Below are positions 35,543 through 46,859 of a stretch of 64,000 nt of DNA, piece by piece. The notes beneath the pieces were generated by a model, which searched no databases, was not told where the DNA came from, and saw only the letters and a list, made by a program, of their open reading frames with translations. A program made the translations under genes and the position numbers. The stretch covers positions 4,321,821 through 4,385,820 of the forward strand of contig OZ014417.1 in assembly GCA_963965975.1 (NCBI GenBank), written 5' to 3'. The number at the start of each line of letters is the position of its first letter. The stretch's first letter is position 1. This DNA comes from Xestospongia bergquistia (Eukaryota; Porifera; Demospongiae; Haplosclerida; Petrosiidae).

Positions 35543-35760
35543 AAATGGCTACTGGTAAGTTATACCTGATAACAGATATTAGTATATAATAAATTTATAA
35601 TCATTTAGGAACATATATTGAAGATGATGTTCCTATTAATGGTGAGTTAGGACAAATAATATATTTGTTTCTTTTCTATGGTTGCTGCTCTATATCACGG
35701 ATTATCTATCTCCTGGAATCTCTCAGTCTCATCAACATCTTGTAAGCTATATCTATCATT
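35543..35760 (+). other. Exon-like pieces of an unrecognised gene
   Basis: ATGGCTACTG is followed by a GTAAGT donor. A 33-nt piece with good splice sites (near 35610-35640) reads TYIEDDVPIN, and a third piece reads DYLSPGISQSHQHL before GTAAGC, though its acceptor is ACG rather than AG. In sum this looks like the start of a gene with very small exons. Nothing downstream was securely joined. Confidence 0.3.
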
Positions 35761-35811
35761 TAATGATATTGGATGTTATTAATATTAAGTAAATTTTACT
35801 TATTTTGAGAA

Positions 35812-35975
35812 TAATAGGCCATTAAATGATGTATTTTGATCATATTAGGCCATTAAATGATGTATTTTGAGCATATTAGGCTATTAAAAGATGGATATTG
35901 AGCATATTAGGCTATTAAAAGATGAATTTTGAGCATATTAGGCCATTAAAAGATGGATTTTGAGCATAATTGGCC
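35812..35975. repeat. Short tandem repeat, about 30-bp unit
   Basis: Five to six units of CATATTAGGCCATTAAAAGATGGATTTTGAG with small changes. Confidence 0.85.
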
Positions 35976-37680
35976 AAAAAGGAAGAATGAGAGGTGGAAG
36001 GGTGGGCGGACAGCAATACAGTACCGCCTCCACGTGGTGTCGTCTGGAGCATCATAGGTATCCTAACTATGATGTACCAAGAGTACTGTCAATCCTCAGC
36101 TCATTCTTTTTTAAACTGTATAAAATATAGTAGCTCTGTAGTTTGACTAGTAGACTCTGAAGTTTGAAATTGTTATGCAAAAGGTAGCATCAATAACATA
36201 GCATACGTGGCCAGCCTCATGATTTTAATGTTTTTTTACAGTTATAGTAACGCCTCTTTATTTAATTGGTTTGCTTTATTCTTTGTTTGTTTGTTCCTTT
36301 TTTAACAATTTGTACAATTTTTTGTTATAGTTGGAGGATCCATTTCCAAACTTGATAACACTGGAATGCAAAGAGCCTCTTTTAGATATTGCCTGACCTT
36401 TGTATATTTTAAACACTATTAGAATGTCTGTTAAATAATCCAAGCCATTTCTCCCTAACATACTTTTTTATGAAAAGTATATCATATGTTAGGTTCAACT
36501 TGAATGAGGTATATATATTGTATATATATAAATGTAATTGCTTACATTTTCCGTAGAACCTTCCTAATTTGATTATGTCTAAAAGCTTGTGCCAGTGGGC
36601 TATTACAGTTGTGCAGTATATCAGCATGCTTTGCTACATGAAAGGTACAATAATTCATAGATTAGTGTGTTAATTTATTTCTTTCCTTGTTAGAATTTAA
36701 CAAAATTTTACCATCCATTTTACTTCCCTATAACCCTATATTGGTGTATTGGTACAGAAGGGAACTTCCTTGCTGATCCACTGGTTTTATGACTACTAAA
36801 ATTAATTGGTTGTTTTAACTGATTCATAATCATTTTGATTCCTTTTTACCAAAAATTGTTAATTACTCTGGAACTTTGCTGCAGTTTGTGTACTTTAACA
36901 AAGGACTTCTGAGAAAAAGGACATATTATGTGTGGTGTCTATTATAAACTATATAGTACAGTGCTTCCATTTATACAATGATGAAGATACTCTTTTCAGT
37001 AGCAATCATTATGTTACTGTTTGTGCTGTCAAGATAGTAGGATGTACCATCAAATACATACTACAAGAACTTATAAACTGCCCATCATAACTACTTTTTG
37101 ATTTATTCAATTTATTTGATCTAAATGTGTCATTTTGTTACATTCTCCTCATAAAATTTGCCATGAGTAAACTAAGTCTGTATTTTAGTTTCTGTTGTTA
37201 GAAGTCTTTTAAAACAAATGGTAATTGCTTACAGAAATAAGACAGAGGAACATGATGGATATGCAGAATCTTATTAATTTGTCTTTAAAAATAGATCATT
37301 TCAAAATAACATCTACAGTATTGCAGTGGTCCATTGTATACAGCTATAACTGATTACATAGTAACAGCTGTTGTAGACACAGGAGAGTATTTATAAAAAT
37401 TTTGTCTTTAACAATTAAGATAATTAAACAGTGGTCATTTTTTATAGTAGTGAGACTACGCGACTGTATCTACATCAGTAATATATATATATATGACTAT
37501 GGTTTCTAATCTAATGATTATCTGCAATCAGCATCTTGTTTTCATACAAAATGGGAAGTTGCTTCAGGCAAATTCATCAAAATTATTATTATTATTATTA
37601 TCATTATTATGATTGTATACAAAATAATAACAGTTATATAGTTTATGAATTTTGTTTTGTGTAGAGTAGTAGAAAACTTA
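35976..37680. other. Mostly no gene seen; possible exon near 36330
   Basis: After a TTATAG acceptor-like site at about 36330 a frame reads EDPFPNLITLECKEPLLDIA before TGA, protein-like but without a donor. There is an (ATT)n tract near 37577-37610. Otherwise AT-rich sequence without recognised content. Confidence 0.3.
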
Positions 37681-37719
37681 ATAGAAATGTAGGCACTAGA
37701 GAGATTCAAAATGTTAAAC

Positions 37720-38369
37720 AGAAATTTGAAGGTTGGAAAGAGAGGACAGATCAGTTGTCTGGTAAAACTTGAGTGCATTCAGGTTCTCTTAGAACAGACG
37801 CAAAGAGACAAACAGTTTATGGAACAATCACTAAACCATCATCTTGAGGTTAGATTCTCTAAGTATGATCATATGAATTTAATAACTTAATATTTATTAG
37901 TTGGTTAACTTGGAAAGTAACGCTAACATCTTTAAATAGAGGAAGGTTGGAAGAAGTTAAAAAGATCTACAAAATTTGACAGTTGAAATGGATGTCAGGT
38001 CTGAGAGAGGACACAGGCATTGGAAAGTAATGATCAATTTACTTCCTATCTTTGTCTTTCTTCCTCTATTGTTTGTTAGACAATTTGTACATACAATAGG
38101 TAAAACGTCTCTTCAAATTACTTGAATCTTTTAGATGGTTTTGCCATTAATAGCTGTACTGATGTTTATGTAATACAAGATTCATTAGGTAGACGTGAAG
38201 AGGCTATCTTTTATCTCAAGTGTGACCCAAATTGGACAGTTCAGTTATTAATACTTGTATTACAGGGTTTGAGTCAATATGTCAGGTTGAAGGAGTTTGA
38301 TGTACCTGGTGATGATTATGATGGAAATATTGTATTAAAATGTGAAAGAAGTCACTGTAGAAGCTGATA
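37720..38369 (+). other. Exon-like pieces of an unrecognised gene
   Basis: A piece near 37770-37850 reads LECIQVLLEQTQRDKQFMEQ then SLNHHLE and ends at GAG|GTTAGA, a coiled-coil-like helix. The next piece, after TTTTAG at about 38133, runs DGFAINSCTDVYVIQDSLGR, EAIFYLK, LLILVLQGL to TGA at 38365-38367. It may belong with the pieces at 35.5-36.4 kb. Protein family not recognised. Confidence 0.35.
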
Positions 38370-38945
38370 CTATTAGTGTACTCTCTAGAAGTTCTCTCTC
38401 TCTCTAGCCTCATTTAATTTGCAACTCAGTACTCAACTCATCAAATCAATGGTTAGCATGAAAAGTGATAACAAAGCTCAAGAAAGCATTGCATTATGAA
38501 ATTTCAGAATCTTGTTAGCATGGATGGATGGAGAAATGGATGGATAGATGGACAATGGATGGATGGATGGATGAAATCAACAATGAAGAGTGATATATTT
38601 TTCCTTTTTATCTGACACACTTAAGAGTCATCTTCAAAGAGTAATTTAATTAAAATTAGATGTTGCTCTGGACATGATGTTTTCCCTTCTATACAAGAAA
38701 TCAACAACTTAGACTCTCTTCAGCTTAATTCAAGTTCTTACAACCATCACCAGATCAACAATCAGAAATGATACAATTAACTAGTATTGTTTTAGCAAGT
38801 AAGTACAGCTTTAGTTTTAGTTATAGGAATTTCACTAAATTGATCATGATTTTAGTTGAACTTTTATTAAATTTATAAAATGTAAATGAATTTTAGTCAT
38901 AGTTAGCATAATTGTTTTAGTTTTAGTTTTAGTTATAGTTTAATT
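38370..38945. repeat. (GGAT)n tract and TTAGTTTTAG-like repeats
   Basis: A TGGA-type microsatellite lies at 38521-38575. Short TTTTAG repeats occur at 38806-38830 and 38915-38940, directly before the satellite. Nothing coding recognised. Confidence 0.6.
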
Positions 38946-41900
38946 GTGAATGTGTAGATTAGAAATCAACAGTAAATCAGATCTCAGTGTTAAATCGGGA
39001 ATCAGTGTTAGAAATCAGAAGAATCATAATAATGTCAGTGTGTAGTAGATTATATATCAACATGAGTAAATCAGATCTGTGTTAGATCAGATATCAGTTT
39101 GTGCTAAATCAGATGTTAGTGTTAAGAATCCTTTTGATGTCTGTTTACACTAGATAAGATATCAACATGAGTAAATCAAATCTCAGTTTGAGATCAGATA
39201 TCATAGTCAGTGTCAGGTAAGACATTAGTATTAAGAATCATGTTCGTGTCAGAGTCTAGTAGATCAGATATAAACATGTGTTTGATCAGGTATCAATGTT
39301 AACAATCATGTTGATTCAGTGTGAAGATCAGAAATCAACCGTAAATCAGATCTCAGTGTTAAATCATGTATCAGTGTTAGGAATCACAAGAATCATGTTA
39401 ATGTCAGTATGTAGTAGATAATATATCAACATGTGTAAATCAGATCTCAGTGTTAGATCAGATAACAGTTTGTGCTAAATCAGATGTTAGTGTTAAGAGT
39501 CATGTTGATGTGTTTTCAGTAAATAAGATAACAACAAGAGTAAATCAGATCTCGGTGTTAGATCATGTTTCAGCATTAAGAGTCATGTTCATATCAGTAT
39601 GTAGTAGATCAGACATAAACATGTATTAGATCAGGTATCAGTGTTAACGATCGTGTAGATCAAAAATCAACAAGAGTAAGTCAGATCTCAGTGTTAGATT
39701 AGGTAACAGTGTTAAGAATAATGTTAATGTCAGTGTGTAGTAGATCATATGTCAACATGAATAAATCAAATCTCAGTGTTAGATCAGATATCATAGTCAG
39801 TATCAAATGAGATATCAGTATTAAGAATCGTGTTGATGTCACTGTGTAGTAGATCAGATATCAACATGAGTAAATCAGATCTCAGTGTTACATTAGATAT
39901 CAGTGTTAAGAATGATGTTAATGTCAGTGTGTAGAAGATTATATATCAACATGAGTAAATCAGATTGGTGTTAGATCAGGTGTTACTTTGCGTTAAATCA
40001 TGTTATTGTTAAGAATCATGTTGATGTCTGTTTACAGTAGATCAGATATAAACTTCAGTAAATCAGATCTCAGTTTGAGATCAGATATCACAGTCAGTGT
40101 CAGATAAGATCAGTGTTAAGAATCATGTTCATATCTGTATGTAGTAGATCAGATATAAACATGTGTTTGATCAGGTATCAGTGTTAAAAATCATGTTGAT
40201 CCCAATGCGGAGATCAGAAATCAACTGTAAATCAGATTTTGGTGTTAAATCAGGTATCAGTGTTAGGAATTACAAGACTCATGTTAATGTCAGTGTGCAG
40301 TAGCTGTTATATCAACATGAGTAAATCAGATCTGTGTTAGATCAGATATCAATTTGTGTTAAATCAGATGTTTGAGTTAAGAGTCATGTTGATGTCTGTT
40401 TGCAGTAGATCAAATATCAACATGAGTAAATCAAATCTCAGTGTTAGATCAGATATCATAGTTAGTGTCAGATGAGTAATCAGTGATAAGAATTATGTTG
40501 ATGTAAGTGTGTGGTATCATCAAATATCAACAGACGTTAGATCAGGTATCAGTATTAAGAATCATTTTGATGTCAGTGTGTAGTAGATCAGATAACAAAA
40601 AGTAAATCAGATTTCGGTGTTAGATCGGGTGTCACCATTAAGAATCATGTTCATATCAGTGTGTAATAGATCAGATATAGATGTATTGGATCAGGTATCA
40701 GTACTAACAATCGTGTTGATGCCAATGTGTAGATCAGAAATCAACAAAAGTAAGTCAGATCTCGGTTAGATTAGGTATCAGTGTTAAGGTTAATGTTAAT
40801 ATCAGTGTGTATTAGATCATATGTCAACATGAGTAAATCAAATCTCAGTATTAAATCAGATGTTAGTATTAAAAATCATGTTGATGTAGATTTTCATTAG
40901 ATCACATATAAACAAGAGTAAATCAGATCTCACAGTTAGATTATATATCATAGTCAGTATCAGATGAGATATCAGTGTTAACATCATGTTGACATCACTG
41001 TGTAGTAGATCAGATATCAACATAAGTAAATGAGATCTCAGTGTTAGATCAAATATCATAGTCAGTGTCAGATGAGATGTGTGTTAAGAATCATGGTGAT
41101 ATCAGTGTGAGTAGATCAGATATAAACATGACAAAATCAGATTTTGGTGTTAGATCTTGTATCAGTTTTATGAATCATGTTAATGTCAGAGTGTAGAAGA
41201 TCATATATCAACATTAGTAAATCAGATGTCAGTGTTTGATTAGATATCAGTTTGTGTTAAATCAGATGATAGTGTTAAAAATCATGCTTGCAGTAGATCA
41301 GATATCATCATGAGTAAACTAAATCTCAGTGTTAGATTAGATATCATAGTCAGTATTATAGTCTGAGTGTAATAGTCAGATATCAGCAGATCTGGTATCA
41401 GCTTTATGAATCATGTTAATGTCAGAGTGTAGAAAATCATATATCAACATTAGTAAATCAGATCTGTGTTAGATCAGATATCAGTTTGTGTTAAATCAGA
41501 TGTTATTGTTAAGAATCATGCTTGCAGTAGATAAGATATCAACATGTGCAAATCAGATCTCATTTTGAGAAGAAATATAATAGTCAGTGTCAGATATCTG
41601 TGTTAAGAATCATGTTCATATCAGTGCTTTGTAGATCAGATATAAACATGTGTTAGATCAGGTATCAGTGTTAACAATCGTGTAAATCAGATCTCGGTGG
41701 TAAATCGGGTATCAGTGTTAGGAATTCAAGAATCATGTTAATGTCAATGTGTAGATGATATATCAAAATGAGTAAAGCAGATCAGATGAGATATCAGTGA
41801 TAAGAATTATGTTGATGTGTGTGTACAGCATTAGTAAATCAGATGTCAGTGTTAGATCAGATATCAGCTTGTGTTAAATCAGATGTTAGTGTTAAGAATC

Positions 41901-42205
41901 ATGCTTGCAGTAGATCAGATATCAACATGAATAAATCAGATATCAGTTTGTGATAAATGAGATGTTAGTGTTAAGGGTCATGTTAATGTCAGTGTGTAGT
42001 AGATCATATATCAACATGAGTAAATCAGATCTGTGTTAGATCAGATATGATAGTCAGTGTCAAATGAGATATCAGTTGATATCTATCTGTAGTAGATCAG
42101 ATAACAACAAGAGTAAATCAGATCTCATTGTTAGATTAGGTGTTAGTGTTAGACTATTATAGTTAATGTCAAATGAGATATCAATGTTAAGAATCATGAT
42201 GATCT
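38946..42205. repeat. GATC-rich satellite, block 1
   Basis: Tandem array built from the modules AGTAGATCAGATATCAACAT, GAGTAAATCAGATCTCAGTG, TTAGATCAGATATCA and TTAAGAATCATGTTGATGTC. Units come as a short form (about 80-85 bp) and a long form (about 105-110 bp) that adds GTTTGTGTTAAATCAGATGT. The same array resumes at 52905. Open frames inside it are by-products of the repeat. Confidence 0.92.
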
Positions 42206-42588
42206 CAGTGTGTTGTTCCATTTACTGTGTCCTAATGTAACGTCCTGTCCACTGTGTTATAATGTAATTGTCTATATCTACTGTGTCTTAATTTAATTGT
42301 CCTGTCAATTGTGTATAATGTTACTATGCAACCTACAGTGTCCTGGTATAATTTCACCATCTACTGTGTCCTAATGTAATTGTTCTAACTACTGTGTCCC
42401 AATGTAAACATCTGGTGTACTGTGTCGTAATGTAATGTTCTGTCTAGTGTGTTCTAACGTAATTATCAGGTCTACTGTGTCATAATGTAACTAACTGTCT
42501 TGTCTACTGTGTCCTGTTGTAACTGTCCCATCTACTGTGTCCTAGTATAATTTTACCGTCTACTTTGTCCTAATGTAACTGTTGACAT
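42206..42588. repeat. Displaced patch of the 30-bp minisatellite
   Basis: These 380 bp match 32968-33345 unit by unit, including the rare unit order (TCCACTGTGTTATAATGTAA, then CAACCTACAGTGTCCTGGTA, then ATCAGGTCTACTGTGTCATA). It abuts the GATC satellite on the left and the BEL/Pao element on the right. Confidence 0.88.
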
Positions 42589-45500
42589 TTATCAGGCTTC
42601 AATTTTATTTTAAATTTTATGGTATATGTATAATTAGATTTATAATAAAAAAAACTTGGTTGCCTTAAGTTACCTGGAGTGGCTCTTACTCTAATAATCT
42701 CTCATCTGCCCTAGCTCATATTCATTTTGGTCCACCGAACCGGATAACTCTTTAGTATCTGGTAGAAAACAGGTTAGTTGGCAGATTTAAGAGTGTACGG
42801 TTCTTGTCGGTCTTTTCATATAGTCCTCACCACATTTTCTAATTAACTCCCACAACTGTCACCTATTGGCCTATGGATGAAGCTAGAGCCCTCTCCAATC
42901 TACACAAGAAGCAAGGAGTTCCTAGGAGCACCGTCACTCGTCTAGGCAACCGATTGAGAGAACTCGAATCCGATCCTGAGGTGGCTGGCGTCTCTGATCA
43001 TGCAAAGCAGCTATTAGTGAAGCTTGATGAAGCTGATTCATATTTCAAGTCGTTACACTATCAGGTACTGGATCTCATGGATGAGAGTAATGATGAAGCT
43101 CTTAAGAAGGAACAAGATATATTAGATCAACATGAAGATGCTGTTGCTGCACTTATATTACGTATTCAAAGCACATGCACTCACACCACCTATTGAGTTA
43201 TCTACACCTGATCCTCACAAGATGACAGCCCATCGATTATCAAGACTGGAGCTTGGTCTTAGGAATACAGAGAGTGGCCTCAGTGACCTATCAGAAGGTC
43301 ATGATGACTCCTCCCTATTGGAGCAATTTATGGAACAACTTGCTGATCATAAGCGTGAGTTTTCCACCATACATGAAGACCTCATATCACTAGATCTTGA
43401 GAATGATCATGAGCTGGTCACTCAACATGTTGATCTTGAGAGATTGCAGTTTGAAAGCTCCCATAAAGTAAAGAAATTAATGAGCACCATATCTAAAACC
43501 AATGCACCTGTTGCAGATGGTAAGGGAGTCAGGCTGCCTAAGCTTGATGTGCCCCTTTTGATGGTGATGTACTACACTGGTCCCAGTTTTGGGAACAGTT
43601 CAAAATATCAGTACATGACCGGCCTCATCTGTCAGACTCTGAAAATCTTGCCTATTTGCAGCAAGCAGTTAAAAATGGCTCTGCTAAATCTGTCATCGAG
43701 GGACTCTCACGCTCAGGTGAGAATTACAATGAAGCCATTGACTGTCTCAAGTCGCGTTTCAATCATCCTCGTCTTTTACATCGTGCTCATGTGTGTAAGA
43801 TTGTCGAAGCTCCCTCCCTGAAGGATGGCAGTGGCAAGGAGTTGAGGCGACTACATGATACAGTACAGCAACACCTAAGAGCATTAAAGGCCATGGGTTC
43901 TGAGCCTGATGAGTCATTCATCATGTCAGTCATCAAGCTCAAGCTTGATGTTGACACCATGTTTGAGTGGTAGCGGCACAGTCAGGATAAAACAGAGGTA
44001 CCATCATACTCAGAGTTTCTTAAGTTCCTTGACCTCAGAGTTCAAGCATCCGAGACATCATTGTCTTCTTCTAGCAAGAAGCCACCAACCAAGAAACCAT
44101 TCACTCCTGTCACCACTTTCACTGCTAACTCCGAATCTATGGGCAATTGCATTCTCTGCAATGCTGAACGGCATCCTCTATACATCTGTCCTAAATTCAA
44201 AGTCATGTCTCATAGTGATAACATGTCAACTCTACGGAAATCCAATTTCTGTATTAACTGCCTCAATGGTCGACACACTGTGAAGGATTGTAAGTCCTCA
44301 CATAGATGTAAGAGATGTCAATGCCCACATCATACTCTCCTACACATTGGCTCAAAGCACTCGAGTCCTTCTGCTCCTGCTCTTCCCACCTCTCTTCAGG
44401 TGTCGGCTAACTCAGCCATTAAAATACGATCAAGTTCACTTCTAATGACATGTCGTGTTTTAATCAAAGCCAGGGATGAGTCATTCGTGGAGCGAAGACC
44501 TTTACTTGACAACGCATCTTCAGCATCCTTTATCTCTGAGCGCCTAGCTCAAAATCTTCAGCTCCCTCGCTCTTCTCAGACTATCCACATTTTTGGTATT
44601 GCAGAGTCATCCCCCAGATCACTAATTCAGTCCGTTGCCAGTCTTCAAATCATACCTCTTTGTAGTGATAACAGTAAACAGATTGATCTCACTGCTATAG
44701 TTCTGCCTAAGGTCACATGTGATCTCCCTGTCTCTCCTGTCCCCTTTGATTCTTCCTAGAGTCATATCTCAGATGTGCCTCTTGCAGATCCAGCATTTGG
44801 ATTACCTGGTTGTATTGATCTCCTCCTTGGGGTTGACGTTTTTGTCAGTGAATTATGTCAGGACCGGTGGATGGGACCTCCTGGAGCACCTGTTGCTCTG
44901 GAAACTGAATTTGGTTGGGTTCTCAGAGGCAGAACAAGTCAACCTCTATGTGACTACGTTTCACTCCTTCATGTCATCATGTGATGACATCCTGAAGAAG
45001 TTTTGGGAAATTGAGGAATCACCCTTAGCTAAACCTGCTCTCACACTCAAGGAGTGTACTGTGGTGAAACATTTTGATACTCATCATTATCGTGCTGACG
45101 ACCGTTCTTTTGTGGTTCCCCTTCCTAAAAGGTCTGGCTGTAAATCATATGGAGAATCCAGGTCTCAAGCCATAAGACATTTCCTCTCCTTAGAGCGTTC
45201 TCTAACCCAAAGGAATAAATTTCACGAATTCCAAACTGTCATGAAGGATTACTTGGAACTGGGACATGCAGAACCTGTGCCCAGTAAAGACATGGACAAA
45301 CCCCCTGCAGAAGAATCCAGTACTACCACTAAGGTGAGAGCTGTATTTGATGCCTCGGCCAAGTCCTCTACAGGAGTGTCCCTAAATGATACTCTTATCA
45401 TTGGACCCACTATACATCCTCCATTGATTGATGTTCTACTCAGGTTTAGGTCTCATTGTATTGCCCTCACTGCTGATGTCAGTAAGATGTACCGAGCTAT

Positions 45501-46480
45501 CAAACTCATTGAGGAAGATCGAAATCTACATTGTTTTGTCTGGAGATCATCACCCAATGACAAGATCCAAGATTATCGTATGACAAGAGTCATGTTTGGA
45601 GTTGCTGCCTCATCTTTCACTTCCAACATGGCAGTCAAGCAAAATGCACTGGATTTCTCCCATGAGTACCCAATGGCAGCCAAGACAGTTGAGACCTCAT
45701 TTTATGTAGATGATTTTTTAACAAGTGCTGATGACATGGACACAACCATCATTCTCCAAAGGGAGTTATGTGACTTGTTTATTTGTGGAGGATTTCTCCT
45801 GAGAAAATGGAATTCAAGTGATGACCAGGTACTACAACACATACCACCTAATTTGCTAGAGAGCACTAATGTGCATGCTATATCTGATATTAATACCTAC
45901 ACTAAGACACTAGGTTTGGAACGGAATACTGTTACCGACACTTTCTGACGCACTGTTCCTGAGCTCTCCTCCTGTGTGCAAATCACAAAGAGAGTTCTTG
46001 TCTCGAACGTAGCTAGAATATTTGATGTACTTGGCTGGTTCTCTCCTACTATAATTAGCATGAAGATTCTACTGCAACGAGTATGGGAATTGCGTATCGA
46101 CTGGGATGATTTCGTACCTGAAGAGATTCAAAGTGCCTGGACCCGGTGGAGATCAGAGCTCTCTCCTCTCTATGACAAATATATCTCTCGCTGTTACTTT
46201 CCTAAGAATGTACAAATCATATCTGTCCAACTACATGGTTTTAGTGACAATCATGTACACGTGTCTCTGGTAATGTCTAAGACAAAGGTATCACCAATGA
46301 AGAGACACTCAATCCCTCGTCTTGAGCTCTGTGGTGCTCAAATCCTCGCTCGTCTCCACATTCATGTAAAGGATGTATTACAATTACCTATGTCCCATGT
46401 CTTTGCATGGACTGATAGTACAATCATGCTCAATTGGCTCTCTGGAAATTCTAGTACTCTGTAGGTATCATTTTGGTATA
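42589..46480 (+). mobile_element. BEL/Pao LTR retrotransposon, decayed and 3'-truncated
   Basis: Markedly more GC-rich than its surroundings. A possible LTR/leader with TTTGGTCCACCGAACCGGAT lies at about 42733-42752. Gag-like coiled region from ATG 42873; zinc knuckles CINCLNGRHTVKDC and CKRCQCPHHTLLH near 44250-44340; retropepsin-like LLDNASSASF near 44500; Pao-type reverse transcriptase at 45300-45750 with VRAVFDAS, ALTADVSKMY and YVDD; RNase H region ending near 46464. Several frame breaks (near 43190, 43555, 44940, 45950) and stops (43970, 44757, 45946) interrupt it. The integrase and 3' LTR are missing. It cannot be autonomous. Confidence 0.9.
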
Positions 46481-46859
46481 AATTTACATTGTCAAGAAGC
46501 TCTTCACTTTTTTAGTACACACTTAGTAATGGGTTACAGGTGTAGCACTGGGTAATAAATAGCATCAAGGTGATAGGAATAGTTAAGAATTTGGTTACAC
46601 ATCCCCATATTCATGATTGAGGACAAAATTGATCTTCCTATAATAGCTACCTGGGTGGAGTTTAGGATCTAGATACATAATTGATTGGTTGGATATCCCT
46701 AAACACCCAAGAACAGTCATGTATGACTCGGTACTGAAGATTATTTTGTCTGTATCAAAATGATGCCATTGTCGTATCATTTCAGTGGTGTATACAATGT
46801 GGTACACATCAGATTTACACAATGATTCAGTTGTTTGTATACAGTCAACAGAACTGGGT
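46481..46859. other. No gene seen
   Basis: Sequence between the truncated retrotransposon and the first recognised INTS2-like exon. No clear element end was found. Confidence 0.5.

Noticed and set aside
38800-38945. Telomere-like TTAGTTTTAG runs
   Set aside because: Few, irregular and not TTAGGG; treated as low-complexity sequence.
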